Positions 17,900 through 28,621 of a DNA stretch of 51,746 nucleotides are shown here, in pieces. The number at the start of each line of letters is the position of its first letter. Within the stretch, counting starts at the first letter, position 1. The stretch covers positions 845,715-897,460 of the forward strand of contig BFEA01000497.1 in the NCBI GenBank assembly GCA_003427395.1, read 5' to 3'. A program made the translations under genes and the position numbers. The notes below the pieces were generated by a model, which ran no database searches, had not been told where the DNA came from, and saw only the letters and a list, made by a program, of their open reading frames with translations. The DNA comes from Chara braunii (Eukaryota; Streptophyta; Charophyceae; Charales; Characeae).

Positions 17900-20597
17900 G
17901 AAGAATTTCCTTCTTTCCACTCCCCTTTTTGATGCCTTGGAGATGGAGCCTCAACCTGGATGAAGCTTCCTCCTTCTTGCACAACTACCTCTTTGGCTAT
18001 GACTTTCTTCTTCCTCAAGCCTCTCTCTCCTTCCTCTCTCACTCTTCCCCAGCTATGGTAAGCTCCTCCCACAATGGCTATAATGAGACTCCCTCTAGCC
18101 TCTCTCTCTTCCTCACACCTTGGGGGCTATGGCGGATCACCACCCTAGTGCCAGCCTCACTACCACTAGCCTCTAAAGCTCCCCTCCCTAGCTCGTAGTC
18201 TCCTCTAAGCTCCCAAACTGGCATGACTTCCCCTCTCCTCTCTCCAAGTGAAAGAGTGCTCCTATGAGCTCATTTGGGCAGCATGGACTCTCCTCATACA
18301 ATTGTGAATGTGGCGGACTGAATTCCCAACTTATGTAGGCTGAAACGAGCAGTCCGGCCAACCTATGGGCCTCCCCATGTGCCTTGAGGTGAACCGAGGT
18401 ACCCCCAAGGCAAAATTCCACTACTAGGCCCTTCCGGAGGTACTCGCGCTTCATTTTGGCCAAGTACATGCAGTCCGAGTGTGTGCTACCAACTCGGATT
18501 GCATCTTGGCCTCCTTCGGCCTCCTTTTCACTTCCAAAATGCTGCCCCATTGGGTCCTAATGCCCAAGGGGCAGCTTTACTTTAGAGAAAAAGGCCTAGT
18601 GGGCCGTTTTCTCGATTTTTTCAGTTTCTACTCCATTTTGGGTAGGCCGAGATATTTTCCCATGCAGCGGTGCATTTTCAGCCTTGGATCTGGCTGAGAT
18701 CCAAGGCCAACAATATTCCGTGCCACCCCCAAGTAGCCCTTGCTTCAAATTTGAGGTCCTAATTTCACTTTTTCAATTTTTGGTGCATCTGGCTCTCTTT
18801 TTGGGCCAAATGCGCAATTTACTCTATTTCCCTTTTTTGTTTTCTTTCCATTTTGGGGGATTGCCACCTCATTCCGGAGCTAGGCGTTTTGAGATGGCCC
18901 ACAAAAAACGGTTATTTCCTCTTTATCATTAGATTTGATCTCAGATCCATGGTCCACAAAAAATCAGTCATATCCCTTTTGCATTTTCTCTCATTTTTTC
19001 CTTTTTAATTCAGATATTGTGGAGATATGGCCCTAAGGTTCATATCTGTGCAATCCGGATTGCCCGCCCTCATCCTAGGAGGGATGAGGTCACAGTTGGG
19101 ACCTGTCAGTCCCTACTGTGCATGTCCCAATAGGCCGGCTTATTCTCCTCCACTCTTGTTTCCCCTTTTGTCTCATTCTTCCTCCATTTTCTCTCCTTTT
19201 TCTTTCTTTTTTTCTTTTATTTCAATTGTGTCAAGTGTCAAATAGTTGCGCACCCTCTTTCTAGGCCTTAGGGCCTCATTCATGGCCAGATTCATGGCTA
19301 GTACTTAACCATTATATCTCGGATTTCAACAATGGAACCCCCATACTCCTAGGGGGCTCCATTTTGCCTCCGTTTGTCCAATTTTGAGCCCTTTTTGCTC
19401 TGATTTTCTGTGGACAGCCTTTTTTTCATGTTGAGCCTCTTGAGGCTCTATTTTCTCATGCCTAGCTAGTCCGGGATATTTCGGACTGCTAGGCAGCCCT
19501 CCCAACACCATTATTTTACTTTTTTTTCTCCTCATGACTCTCCCACTTGCCCCCGCTAGTGTTTGTGGTGCTAATATTTTCCACGGTCGAGATCATTGAT
19601 CTTGACGGTGCTGTTTGCTTGCGCAATTATTTCTTGTGTTGGTCCGTGGTTCCCTTGGGACATCTCAAGTCCCCGCCACTTTCCTCCGCACAAGTTCCAT
19701 TTTCTTGTCCCGTCGGAGGTTCCGCCGGCGCGTCCCATTTTTCGACTTTTATTATTTGTCCCCACTTGGTCCTGGCAACATCCCAGATGGCGTCCCATTT
19801 TTTTTTTGGGACCCCCTTGCCCTTGGTGGTCCCAACATCTCTCCCTTAGGTGCCACATCTGTGCCGATTTTTCTAGGCCGTGAGATCTCATCTCACGGTC
19901 GCCGTTTTCTGTCTCTACTTGCCCCATGCCGAAATTACATTTTTCTGGCCTTTTGGGCTTGCCGTGGCTCATTTTCCCTTAGCCTAGGCATCCTCATGCA
20001 GTCCGTTATTTCTCGGACTGCATTCATGGCCATTTTCTTAGTCCCACATCCCCACAACTTGCCCCATGCTAGAAAAAAATGAAGCGATTGATTTCTAAGT
20101 GCATCCTGACTCAATATTGGCTCCGGATGCACCTAAAACATGTGTTTTCCCTTCCCCATGTAGTCCGTTGCAACTCGGACTGCAATAGGGGTCAATTCCT
20201 TAGCCCCAATGCCCCACAAGTAGCCCTTACTTGAAAGAAAAATAAACGGTCAACTCCCAAGTGCATCCGGACGCAATCTTGGTTCCGGATGCACCTAAAA
20301 CATGTGTTTCTCCTCCCCCATGTAATCTGTTATTTTTCGGTTGCTAGGGGCCTTAGTTTTTTTTAATTTTCTCTGCAAAAATCAAAGAAAATCAAAGTCC
20401 ATTGCAACCGCCACATTCCAGAACAAATCTGGTCACGGATGTATCTCCCCAAGTGGTCGTTTTTTACCGTTAAGGCCTTTTTATCTTTTCTTTTCTTTTC
20501 TCTTTTCTTTTCTTTTCTTTTTCCTCCTTTCTTGGACAGTAGGGACCTGCTAGTCCCTACTTGTGGCTGTCCCTACTGACGGCCAACTCACTCAGTC
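17900..20597. repeat. GC-rich hairpin module of LTR copy 2 (truncated)
   Basis: Matches 2046-4735 of copy 1 in order, with moderate divergence. Hairpins preserved: 18470-18502; palindrome GCAATCCGGATTGC at 19050-19063; AGTCCG-N8-CGGACT at 19468-19487; GTCGAGATC-N3-GATCTTGAC at 19586-19606; GCAGTCCG-N8-CGGACTGC at 19998-20021; AGTCCG-N8-CGGACT at 20162-20181; GTGCATCCGG-N14-CCGGATGCAC at 20261-20294. No coding sequence recognised in these 2.7 kb. Confidence 0.75.
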
Positions 20598-20643
20598 CCT
20601 ACTGGCCCGGTAGGGGTTGAGGAGTGGGTGTTGGGATTGGTTG

Positions 20644-20647
<4 letters not shown>

Positions 20648-20714
<67 letters not shown>

Positions 20715-21071
20715 AACCTCCTCCTCCTCCTCCTCCTGCCGATCTTCTTCGTCGTCCTGCTCCTCGGTCGGTGGTACTGTCTGTCTGTCTGTTTGTCCAG
20801 TACCACGGGCGGAGGAGGAGGGGTAGTAGTAGGAGGAGGAGGAGACAGACAGACAGACAAACAGTACGACGGGCGGAGGACAATCAGACAGACAGACAGA
20901 CAGACAGACAGGAGGGGGAGGACAGACAGGCAGACTGACTGACAGACAGACAGAAAGGAGGGGGAGGACAGACAGACAGACAGACAGACAGATAGACAAT
21001 ACGACGGGCGGAGGACAGACAGACGGACAGACAGACAAGACGGGGAGGACAGACTGACTGACAGACTGACT

Positions 21072-21105
<34 letters not shown>

Positions 21106-21303
21106 AAGGAGGGGGAGGACAAAGAGACAGACAGACAGACAGTACCATGGGAGGGGTAGGAGGAGGGGTAGGAGGAGGAGGAGGCCGAAGATCATGATCG
21201 GGAGGAGGAGGAGATATGTGACTAAATACTGACTATATATATTATATATACGTTGACAATATATACATTATATATATGTGTAAAAAAAAAAAAAAAAAAA
21301 AAA
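20648..21303. repeat. Compound microsatellite block: (GT)n, (GA)n, (GACA)n, AT-rich, poly(A)
   Basis: (GT)n at 20648-20696 runs into (GA)n to about 20713. GACA/CAGACAGA repeats with GGAGGGGGAGGACA interruptions occupy about 20781-21145. An AT-rich stretch (TATATATATTATATATAC) and a 22-base poly(A) follow at about 21220-21303. The block sits exactly between two LTR-family copies that point away from each other. Frames on either strand encode Ser-Val-Cys-Leu or Thr-Asp-Arg-Gln repeats and are artefacts. Confidence 0.95.
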
Positions 21304-21359
21304 CAACAACACGTACGCGTATGCCGGTTTTTGGGCACGTACGCGTACGCACCGCATAC

Positions 21360-22030
21360 GTGTACGTGGTGCTACCCAGGTTCAATCTTTCTTCACTTGG
21401 TGATGTGCCTATTCAGCCCTAGTTGCTTTGATAGCCTCACATGTATGTTTGCTCTAATCACACTTGCACAGTTCAACCTTTCTTCACTTGGTGATGTGCC
21501 GGTTCAGTCCTAGTTGCCTCCATAGCCCCACATGTATGTTTGCTCTAATCACACTTGCACAATTCAATCTTTTTTCACTTGGTGATGTGCCGGTTCAGTC
21601 CTAGTGGCTTCCATAGCCTCACATGTATGTTTGCTCTAATCACACTTGTGCAGTTCAATCTTTCTTTACTTGGTGTTGTGTCGGTTCAATCATAGTTGCT
21701 TCCATAACCTCGCATGCACATGTATGTTTGCTCTAATCACACTTGTTCAGTTCAATCTTTCTTTACTTGGTGTCGTGTCGGTTCAATCATAGTTGCTTCC
21801 ATAACCTCGCATGTATGTTTGCTCTAGTCACACTTGTGCAGTTCAACCTTTCTTCACTTGGTGATGTGCCGGTTCAATCCCTGTTACTTCCATGGCTCTA
21901 TGTGCATGTATGGTCTAGTCACACTTGTGCAGTTCGCTCTTTCTTCACTTGATGTGTCGGTTCAATCTTAGTTGCTTCCATAGCTTCACATGTATGTTTG
22001 CTCTAGTCACGCTTGTGCTTTCACTCGCCA
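21360..22030. repeat. ~90-110-bp tandem array of inverted LTR copy
   Basis: About seven units containing CTTGGTGATGTGCCGGTTCA, ATAGCCTCACATGTATGTTTG and CTCTAATCACACTTG. The reverse complement resembles the array at 29950-30760 of copy 3 (shared AAGTGAAG(A/G)AAAG.(C/T)TGAAC and GGAAGCAAC words). Non-coding. Confidence 0.85.
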
Positions 22031-22089
22031 TCCACTTGGCAAGATCCCGGCCCACTCATTAAGCATGAAGGGCACTGCCTTTGCAGCAG

Positions 22090-22860
22090 TTCGCCCCACC
22101 GTGTTCTATTTGAATCCCGTCTTTTGCCCCCCCTGTTCTCTAATCGAACACGGTAAGAAGAAGGTAGGTAGGGGGCTGTTACTGCTGCTGCTACTACTGC
22201 TAATGTTGCTGTGGCTAGTAAGGAAGAGTCTGTTGTTGTTGCTTTGCATGCCTGGGCAGGCCAGATTGCTGCTGCTTCTGAGAACCGTCAGCTGGTCCCC
22301 CGAAGCAAAGGCCGGTCCGGAAAAGGCTAAGGCGGCGGGGCGGCCCGGGGGCACCGGTAGCCAACTCTGTGACTTCATAGACCTCGTATCGTAGGTGTAG
22401 ATAGATGACCTGAAAAATCTGCAGGCCATCTGAGTCCATTTTCCTGCAAAAACCGATGGACTTCCCCGAACTGTTCGCCTAGAGCCTCGGGCGATGCCCG
22501 AAAAAGGCAAGTAGAGGCAAACGGCGACGGAATCTGGCCAAACTTTATGGGGGTCTTCCATAGAGTATAGACAGAGGGCCCACTGAGTCACGTAGGCATC
22601 CGACACCGTTTGGGCCACCAAACACAGGACTGTATTTTTCGGCTCTCCCGCCTTTAGGAAAATCGACAAAAATCTGCAAAATCTGTGTTTTCTACAAAAT
22701 TTGTGTTTTTTGCAAAATCTGTGTGCTCTGCAAATATGTGTACTCTGCAAATTCTGTGCTTTTTGTATCTGTGCAAAATTGTTTGCTGTAGGGCTGGGCT
22801 TTCTGATGGTCCGGACTCTAGGGTAACTCTAGGAAGGCGGGGCCCGCACTTGAGGGAATA
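22090..22860. repeat. LTR-family module, inverted counterpart of 225-960
   Basis: Reverse complement shows repeated TTTGCAGAGCACACAG-like words (22760-22660), then GGGCCCTCTGTCT, AAAGTTTGGCC and GGGGAAGTCC in the same order as 300-620 on plus. The accompanying minus-strand open frame of 214 codons has no match in the other copy's frame, so I treat it as non-coding. Confidence 0.75.
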
Positions 22861-22879
22861 GGAGGGTTGTCGGCCCTCC

Positions 22880-23330
22880 TCCACACCATCCTCCTCTGCC
22901 ATCTCTATCATCCATCCACCATAGCTATCCTCCTCACTTCATCTTCCTCCTCCATCTCCCTCATCCACCTACCATAGCCAGCCACCTCACATCACCTTCC
23001 ACCTCTATCTTCTTCACCCATCCACCATAGCCATTCACCTCGCTTTTCCTTCCTCCTCCATCCCCTTCACCCATCCACCATAGCCAACCACCCCACTTCG
23101 TCTTCCTCCATCACGTTCAACCATCCACTATAGCCAGCCACCTTATACCCTCTCCCTCCTCCCTCTCCCTCCTCCATCCACCATGGCCAACCACCTCCCA
23201 CCATCTCCCTCCTCCATCTCCTTCACCCATCCACCATAGCCAACCACCTCGCTGCTTCTTTTCCCCCATCTCCTTCACCCATCCGCCATAGCCAACCACT
23301 TCACACTCTCGTCCTCCTCCGACTCCTTGC
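22880..23330. repeat. Minisatellite, inverted counterpart of 1-220
   Basis: About nine units of CCATCCACCATAGCCAACCA plus a CTTC/CTCC-rich spacer, period about 44-60 bp and more degenerate than at 1-220. It shows that the minisatellite is an original part of this LTR family and lies between the GA tract and the module at 22090-22860. Confidence 0.9.
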
Positions 23331-23441
23331 CGGACCACGCCCCATCCAAGGGAATGTGGAGTGGTGACGCATAGAAGGGAAGGCCTCAAGCGGGACGGTA
23401 GGTTAAGTAGGGATAAAACGTGATTAGGCGTAGGACGTCTT

Positions 23442-23442
<1 letters not shown>

Positions 23443-23511
<69 letters not shown>

Positions 23512-23512
23512 N

Positions 23513-23565
<53 letters not shown>
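23443..23565. repeat. (CT)n microsatellite with one N
   Basis: About 120 bases of uninterrupted CT apart from an N near 23512. It is the inverted equivalent of the GA tracts at 15640 and 29770. Length is probably unreliable in the assembly. Confidence 0.95.
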
Positions 23566-23566
<1 letters not shown>

Positions 23567-24144
23567 CGCTCCTTTGGTTCTCTTTCCTCTACCTCTCCCA
23601 TAACCTAAGTCTAAATCCTTTCCCTTCCCTCTTGGCATGCAACTAACCTCTTCCACTCACTTGTTGCATTGCTAGGGGACGAACGGTGAAAGAAAGTTGA
23701 CCTCATTTGGTGGAGAAAGAGGGCAAGGGGAGGACTGTCGGTCCCTTGTGCCACCAAAAAGTTAAAAAAGGGAACACTTGAGAGCGGTGAGCGCAAAACG
23801 CTGTGAGATCGGAAGTGGACTACTCCAAAGAGGACTAAAGAAAGAGATTGTTGATTGAAAGAAAGGTCAGTGGACTCAACTAGAACCTGGACTGCATGAC
23901 TATGAGAAGAGGATGGATTGATTGACTAAAGTAAAGAGAATGGGAAGGAACCCAAAGACGAGAAGAAAACTTAGGCATATGGGAGGGGCTATGTGTTGAC
24001 CCCGAATGGGGGATTGTATTGGTCCTTGCATTGCGTTCGATTGATCAGGTGAGTAGACTTGGGATGCCTTGAGTTGGATTGGGCCCGGGATGTGCCGGCA
24101 AAGGAAAGAGAGAGGAATAGCCAAAGGCTAAGAGGCTGACCGAC

Positions 24145-25868
24145 CTAAGCCCTGCATATGAATGAGACCTTGGGCATGAAATCTCGAATGGGGATGGGAA
24201 CAGGGCTGGGCCAGCAACCGGTCAGATCACCTGCCCTGGTCCAACCGGGGCCGGACCGGTCCAAAGGGGGTGAACCGGCAAAACGGGATGGCCCCAAAAA
24301 ATGCCCAATTGTTTTTTTTTTTTTTTCTGATTGCGTCATCTGACTGCGCTCGCTGAGACCTGTTGGATTCCGCAATAAAACTTGCAAAGTCTGGAATTTC
24401 TTTTTGGGTGTGGTGGGGTGGGGTGGGGTGGGGTGGGGGTGGGGGTGGGGGTGGAGGGACGTTTTTTTTTTTCTGATTGCGGCCTCAAGAAAGAAGAAAA
24501 AGAAGAAGAAGAAGAAGAAGAAGAAGAAGAAGAGGAGGAGGAGGAGGAGGAGGAGAAGGAATCCGATAGGAAAGATGAAAAAAAAAAATTGCTATGGCTA
24601 TGGCTCTGGCTCAACGAGGAGGGAAGCAGAGGAGCAGGAAAGGAGGAGGAGAAGAAGAAGAAGAAGAGTAGAAGAAAAAAGCAGCAGGAGCAGCAGCAAA
24701 AGAAGAAGAAGAATCCGAGATGGGGAAAAAACTCAATATGGAGGTAGGAGGAGGAGGAGGAGAAGGAGGAGACAAAGAAAAAGAAGAAGTAGAAGAAGGA
24801 GAAGAAGAAGGAGACGAAGAAGAAGAAGAGGAGGAGGAGGAGGAGGAGGAGGAGGAGGAGAAGAAGAAGAGGACGAGGAGGAGGAGGCGAAAAGATGAAG
24901 AAGAAGAGGATGAGGAGAACAAGAAGAGGAGGAGGAGGGAAAAAGATGATGAGGACAAGGAGGAGGAAGAGAAGAAGAAGTAGAGGAAGAAGAAGAAGAA
25001 GAAGAGGATGAGGAGGAGAAGAAGAAGACGAGGAGGGGAAAATTTGAAGAAGAAGAGGACGAGGAGGAGAACAAGAAGAAGAGGAGGAGGATGGAAAAAG
25101 ATGATGGGGACAAGGACAAGGAGGAGGAAGAGAAGAAGAAGAGGAGGTGGAAGGAGGAGGAGGAGGAGAAGAGGAAAACGAAGAAGAAGAGGAGGGGGAG
25201 GCGGAGGTAGAGGAGAAGAAGAAGAAGAAGAAGAAGAAGAAGAAGAGGAGGGGCGCTGGTGGACTTACCTTCGTGGCTATGGGGGGCGGTTGCGACGAAG
25301 CGGGCTGGCAGAGCGAAGCAGCTGCAGAGAGAGGTCGGTGGCGGGCTGGAGACGGGGCGCTGACGCTGGTTGCCTTGTGGCAGCACATGTCGTCGACAAG
25401 CATGCAGAAAGGCGTGACGTCAACGTCATGCGTTCTTGCTGCAGCGTGAGGCACGTGGGGCGGAGGGGCGGAGGCAGCACGGTACATGATCCAAATTTCA
25501 AAACGCGGCCGATTTCGGGCGCAGATCCGCAGATCTGCGGTCGACATTGACTGCGTTTTCAAATTTGAAAACGGGGGTCTTTCGAACCCCGTTTTCGTTT
25601 GGAAATGCGCGATCTCCACCGTTGATCTGCGCCGATCGGCGGCAAAGATTGGCCGCACGTTCCCAAATGAAATCGGGGTCCGGTAGGGCCCGTTTTTTTT
25701 CCTAACTGCTGGCGGCGGCCTCCTAGAGGCAGGGCGGGGACATGGACACCCGAAAATCCCCCGTACCGCCCCCCAAAATGACGGCGCCGAATTGAACCGG
25801 GGGCCTGCCGGGCCAGTGAACCGCTCCCGGTCAGTCGAAGGTCCCCCGGTCCATCCGGGGACCAGCAC
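24145..25868. mobile_element. 1.7-kb segment inserted in the inverted LTR head, carrying a long polypurine tract
   Basis: LTR head homology stops near 25870 and resumes near 24140, so the segment between is extra. It contains CCAACCGGGGCCGGACCGGT (24241-24260), GT-rich TGGGGTGGGG repeats (24411-24455), an A/G-only tract of about 770 bp (24483-25252), then GC-rich unique DNA with GATCTGCGCCGATCGGCGG (25624-25642). I find no terminal repeats, target-site duplication or transposase. Long frames (for example 25868-24336 on minus) are low-complexity Ser/Leu/Phe or Glu/Lys runs. Origin unknown. Confidence 0.5.
24483..25252. repeat. ~770-bp polypurine tract
   Basis: Almost pure A/G on plus, made of GAAGAAGAAG and GAGGAGGAGG blocks with a few interruptions (one near 24590-24620 reads GGCTATGGCTCTGGC). 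It is the longest purine-strand asymmetry in the window. Confidence 0.95.
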
Positions 25869-26430
25869 TTGATGGGAATGAGAATAAAGTGACGTTTGAA
25901 TAGTTGAAGTGTGATCTAGCCGTTTGAATGTGGATGAAAACCCCGAAAAGACTAAGGGGTGCTGATGAAAGTTGCGAACTTGATGGAGGAAATGCTAAAA
26001 TGCGTAGATTGACTAAGGGGGAAGGCCGAGTAATTCCGCCCTGATGAAGTCATAGGACCATGGTGCTAGGGAAAGGATGTGTGGCCTAAGGATGACGCTT
26101 AGCCTACGCATAAAAGAAGAGAAATTGCAAAGGACCCCCTGGACTGCTTGTGTATTAGGAGCAATTACCGGCAAACATAATTGAGAATCAAAGAAACTGC
26201 GCATGCGATTGAATCAGCGAGACCACCACCCTGCACAATTGCTGATCTACATCCCCAATGTCAAAGCTCTCTCGCTCGATGGCCCACCCTCATCCATCTC
26301 AAAGCACTAGGTGGGGGTGACCCGGTGACGAATGGCCCACGCCCTGAGCATGAGCGTGGATGGGCTGAGCCAACTGGACCCGTAGTGGGATCGACAAAGG
26401 CTTGAAAGTCTAACGTGGTTTGGCCCTACA

Positions 26431-27029
26431 CCGCAATGCCAAAGACAGCGTGGTGAGTGTCAGGTCAGCATCCAAGAAGACAGCTCGCGCCAAGAGCAGA
26501 GAGGCGCCAACATGCAAAGCAGCAGTCTCGCGTCGTTGTCAGACAATGCTAGCGTAGAGTCAGTGTCTTGCCAACGTCGTGCCAGCGTCAAGCAAGGAAA
26601 GACTGAATGTTGACTCCCAGGGGCAGGGTCAATAAATAGTGTTGACTAAGTTTACCAGCCTCTGGTCGCTCACGTATGGAGGCTCAAGTTCACTCACTGC
26701 CGACGGTCTGAATTTCGTACAGTTGCAGACTTCTACTTGGACCGAATGTTGTTTGGATACCTGCGTACAACAAAGTGTGTCTGATCAGTGGCCTGGACTG
26801 GGTCTGTGAAGACTTTGACTCGTGAGCCTCAATATCCGGACATACAGTTGACTTCGGTCAGTTGTCGGGCGCAGGGCCTCTGAAGCCGCGTTTTAGGGGT
26901 TCTGTTCCCCACAATCGGACGCAGGCCAGAGGGCCGTTTTGTGGTCTGCCTTGGCCGATGACATGGGCATATTTGAGCAGGTTATTGCATTCCTGCAGGC
27001 TCAATTTTTTAGTTCCATCACAGAAATTC
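26431..27029. other. No gene recognised (possible 3' flank or LTR remnant of element 2)
   Basis: 600 bases of mixed sequence between the inverted LTR head and the chromodomain of element 2. It includes CAATAAATAGTGTTGAC at 26630-26646, which could be a degenerate TATA region. I find no matching second copy in the window, so an LTR call cannot be supported. Confidence 0.4.
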
Positions 27030-28621
27030 TTTGGACTTAGTTTTCTTTCAAACCACGCTCATATGCATAGAATATATCAGGAGCAGTAGGTGAAAGTTAT
27101 TTCTTGCTGAACCACCGAGCTTCAGACAAGGGTTGAGACTTAAACCTTACCTTGAGCTGCTTTTGTGGTCTTTCTCTGCCACCTGTAGAAAAGTACCCAT
27201 GCTCAAGTATTTTCTCAACTTCATAACCTTCGTCCATTGAAGGATGAAACATGGACGGTGTGTTGGGAAAATCATGACCCTCTACATATGGCAGTAGTTT
27301 AGACGCATGAAAGACAGGGTATGTCTTGAGGTGTGGGGGTAATCTATTTTATAAGATGGTCCATCAATATCCCCTATCACCTTGAGAACTTCCCAGGGTC
27401 CGTGGTAGACATGTACCAGTTTCTGTGATACATCTTCTTGTAAGGAAAATTCTTTAGACTTGACCCAAACAAGATCTCCTTCTTTGAACGTTGATGGCGG
27501 ACGATGCTTGTTAGCTTATTCAATCATTTGTAGTTGGGCTTTCTGAATAATTCCCTTAACTTTCTTTATGTCTTCTTCATACAAAACTGCAAACTCTCGT
27601 GTTTTTGGGGGTAGCCGTTGGACTTGGTCGCGGGTCAAGGCATCAATGGGACGTCGCGGCTTCCTTTCTTTGTGAAGTGTGTTCGGTGTTTTGCCAGTCA
27701 CTGTGTGAACATTGTTGTTGTATGCACTTGCAATCTTAGGCAAGTTCTCACCCCAATCAATTTGATCTGGCCTTACATACATTCGCAAAAGTTGTTGGCA
27801 CAAACGATTCATCTATTCAATTTTGTCCATTCGTTTCAGGATGTCTTCCTGATGACATGGTCAATCGGGTGTCGTATGCCTCAATCAACTTTTGCCATTG
27901 TTGGTCAGTGAACCGTACATCCTGATCAGAGACGATGGTTTTTGGAAAACCATATTTTGAAACCCATCACATCTGGAACTTTTGGATGACAAGTTTCGTT
28001 CTTGTTTCGGCAGGCATAGGAATGGACATAACATATCTAGAGAATCGATCAACAATAACCATCACCAGACCGTTGCCATTTCGACTGTTGGTGAGACTCA
28101 TGAAATCAATCGGGTTGGACTCACCTGGCTCACTTGGAATAGATAGTGGTTTCAATAGTCCCAATGGATTCTCATGCGAGGGCTTGTTCTTTTGGCAAAC
28201 AAGACAAGTTCGCACATAGGTTAGCACATCCTCATTCATTCCTTTCCATTAAAAGCGTTCTTTAATATTAACATACGTTTTCTTAAATCCGAAGTGCCCT
28301 TCTGTGTTATAAGGTTCCCCAATAATCATACTCTTAATCTATTTTTTATGTGGAATGCAAAGTCTTTCTTCGGTTTTATCAATGAAGAAGAGTAAGTCAT
28401 CAGGTATTCGATATTCAGGGAATAGTTCAGGTTTCCTTTGTAGGGTCTCAATAATAGGACACCAGATTGGATCATCAACGTAACCCTTATGGATTTGGTC
28501 TTTCAGGTTATTACCAATATCTCGAAAAGAGACAATAGCTCTAAAGAAATCAAATCGTCTGGACAAAGCATCTACAACAATGTTAGACTTTCCTTTAATA
28601 GTTTTCAGTTCAAAGTCGAAC
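27030..28621 (-). pseudogene. pol: Gypsy element 2: RNase H end, integrase and chromodomain (chromovirus fragment)
   Basis: Minus-strand order: RNase H tail (FELKTIKGKSNIVVDALSRR, 28620-28560), integrase zinc region (GEPYNTEGHFGFKKT and CLVCQKNK; the first His reads Tyr), catalytic core (PIDFMSLTNSRNG, VIVDRFSRY, SDQDVRFTDQQW, GRHPETNGQN, giving D, D, E), an SH3-like part (KEGDLVWVKSKEFSLQEDVS) and a chromodomain (DEGYEVEKILEHGYFSTGG, then RFKSQPLSEARWFSKK). Several stops and frameshifts are present. The chromodomain directs integration to marked chromatin in this lineage. RT, protease and gag are cut off at 28621 by LTR copy 3. Confidence 0.85.

Larger units (their letters stand above)
14570..20597 (-). 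mobile_element. Giant LTR-like repeat, copy 2 (probable 5' LTR of gypsy element 1)
   Basis: Begins TGTAGGGCC at 14570. The head (to 15640) matches 28622-29765 and, inverted, 26430-23640. Then follow (GA)n, 90-bp arrays, a polypurine tract and the hairpin module, which matches copy 1 as far as the sequence GACGGCCAACTCACTCA (20578-20594, compare 4718-4734) and then stops abruptly at microsatellite DNA. So it lacks about 1.2 kb present at the end of copy 1 and is truncated at the end that would start transcription. Same orientation as copy 1 across 8.6 kb of gag-pol remnants. Confidence 0.6.
21360..26430 (+). mobile_element. LTR-family copy in inverted orientation (copy 4, with insertion)
   Basis: Read from 26430 leftwards on the minus strand it repeats the plan of the other copies: TGTAGGGCC head (26430-25870 and 24140-23640), (GA)n (23565-23443), 44-bp-type minisatellite (23330-22880), the GCAGAAAACACAG module (22860-22090) and a ~90-bp array (22030-21360). 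The polypurine tract and hairpin module are missing at the 21360 end. The head is split by a foreign 1.7-kb segment at 24145-25868. No gag-pol is attached, so this looks like a truncated solo LTR or a rearranged fragment. Confidence 0.65.

Noticed and set aside
20588-21195. Cys/Ser/Val-rich and Thr-Asp-Arg-Gln-rich frames
   Set aside because: These are translations of GACA, GT and GA microsatellites.
24336-25868. 510-codon minus-strand open frame
   Set aside because: It runs through the polypurine tract and encodes Ser/Leu/Phe homopolymers; the ends lie in unrelated GC-rich DNA. It is a low-complexity artefact.
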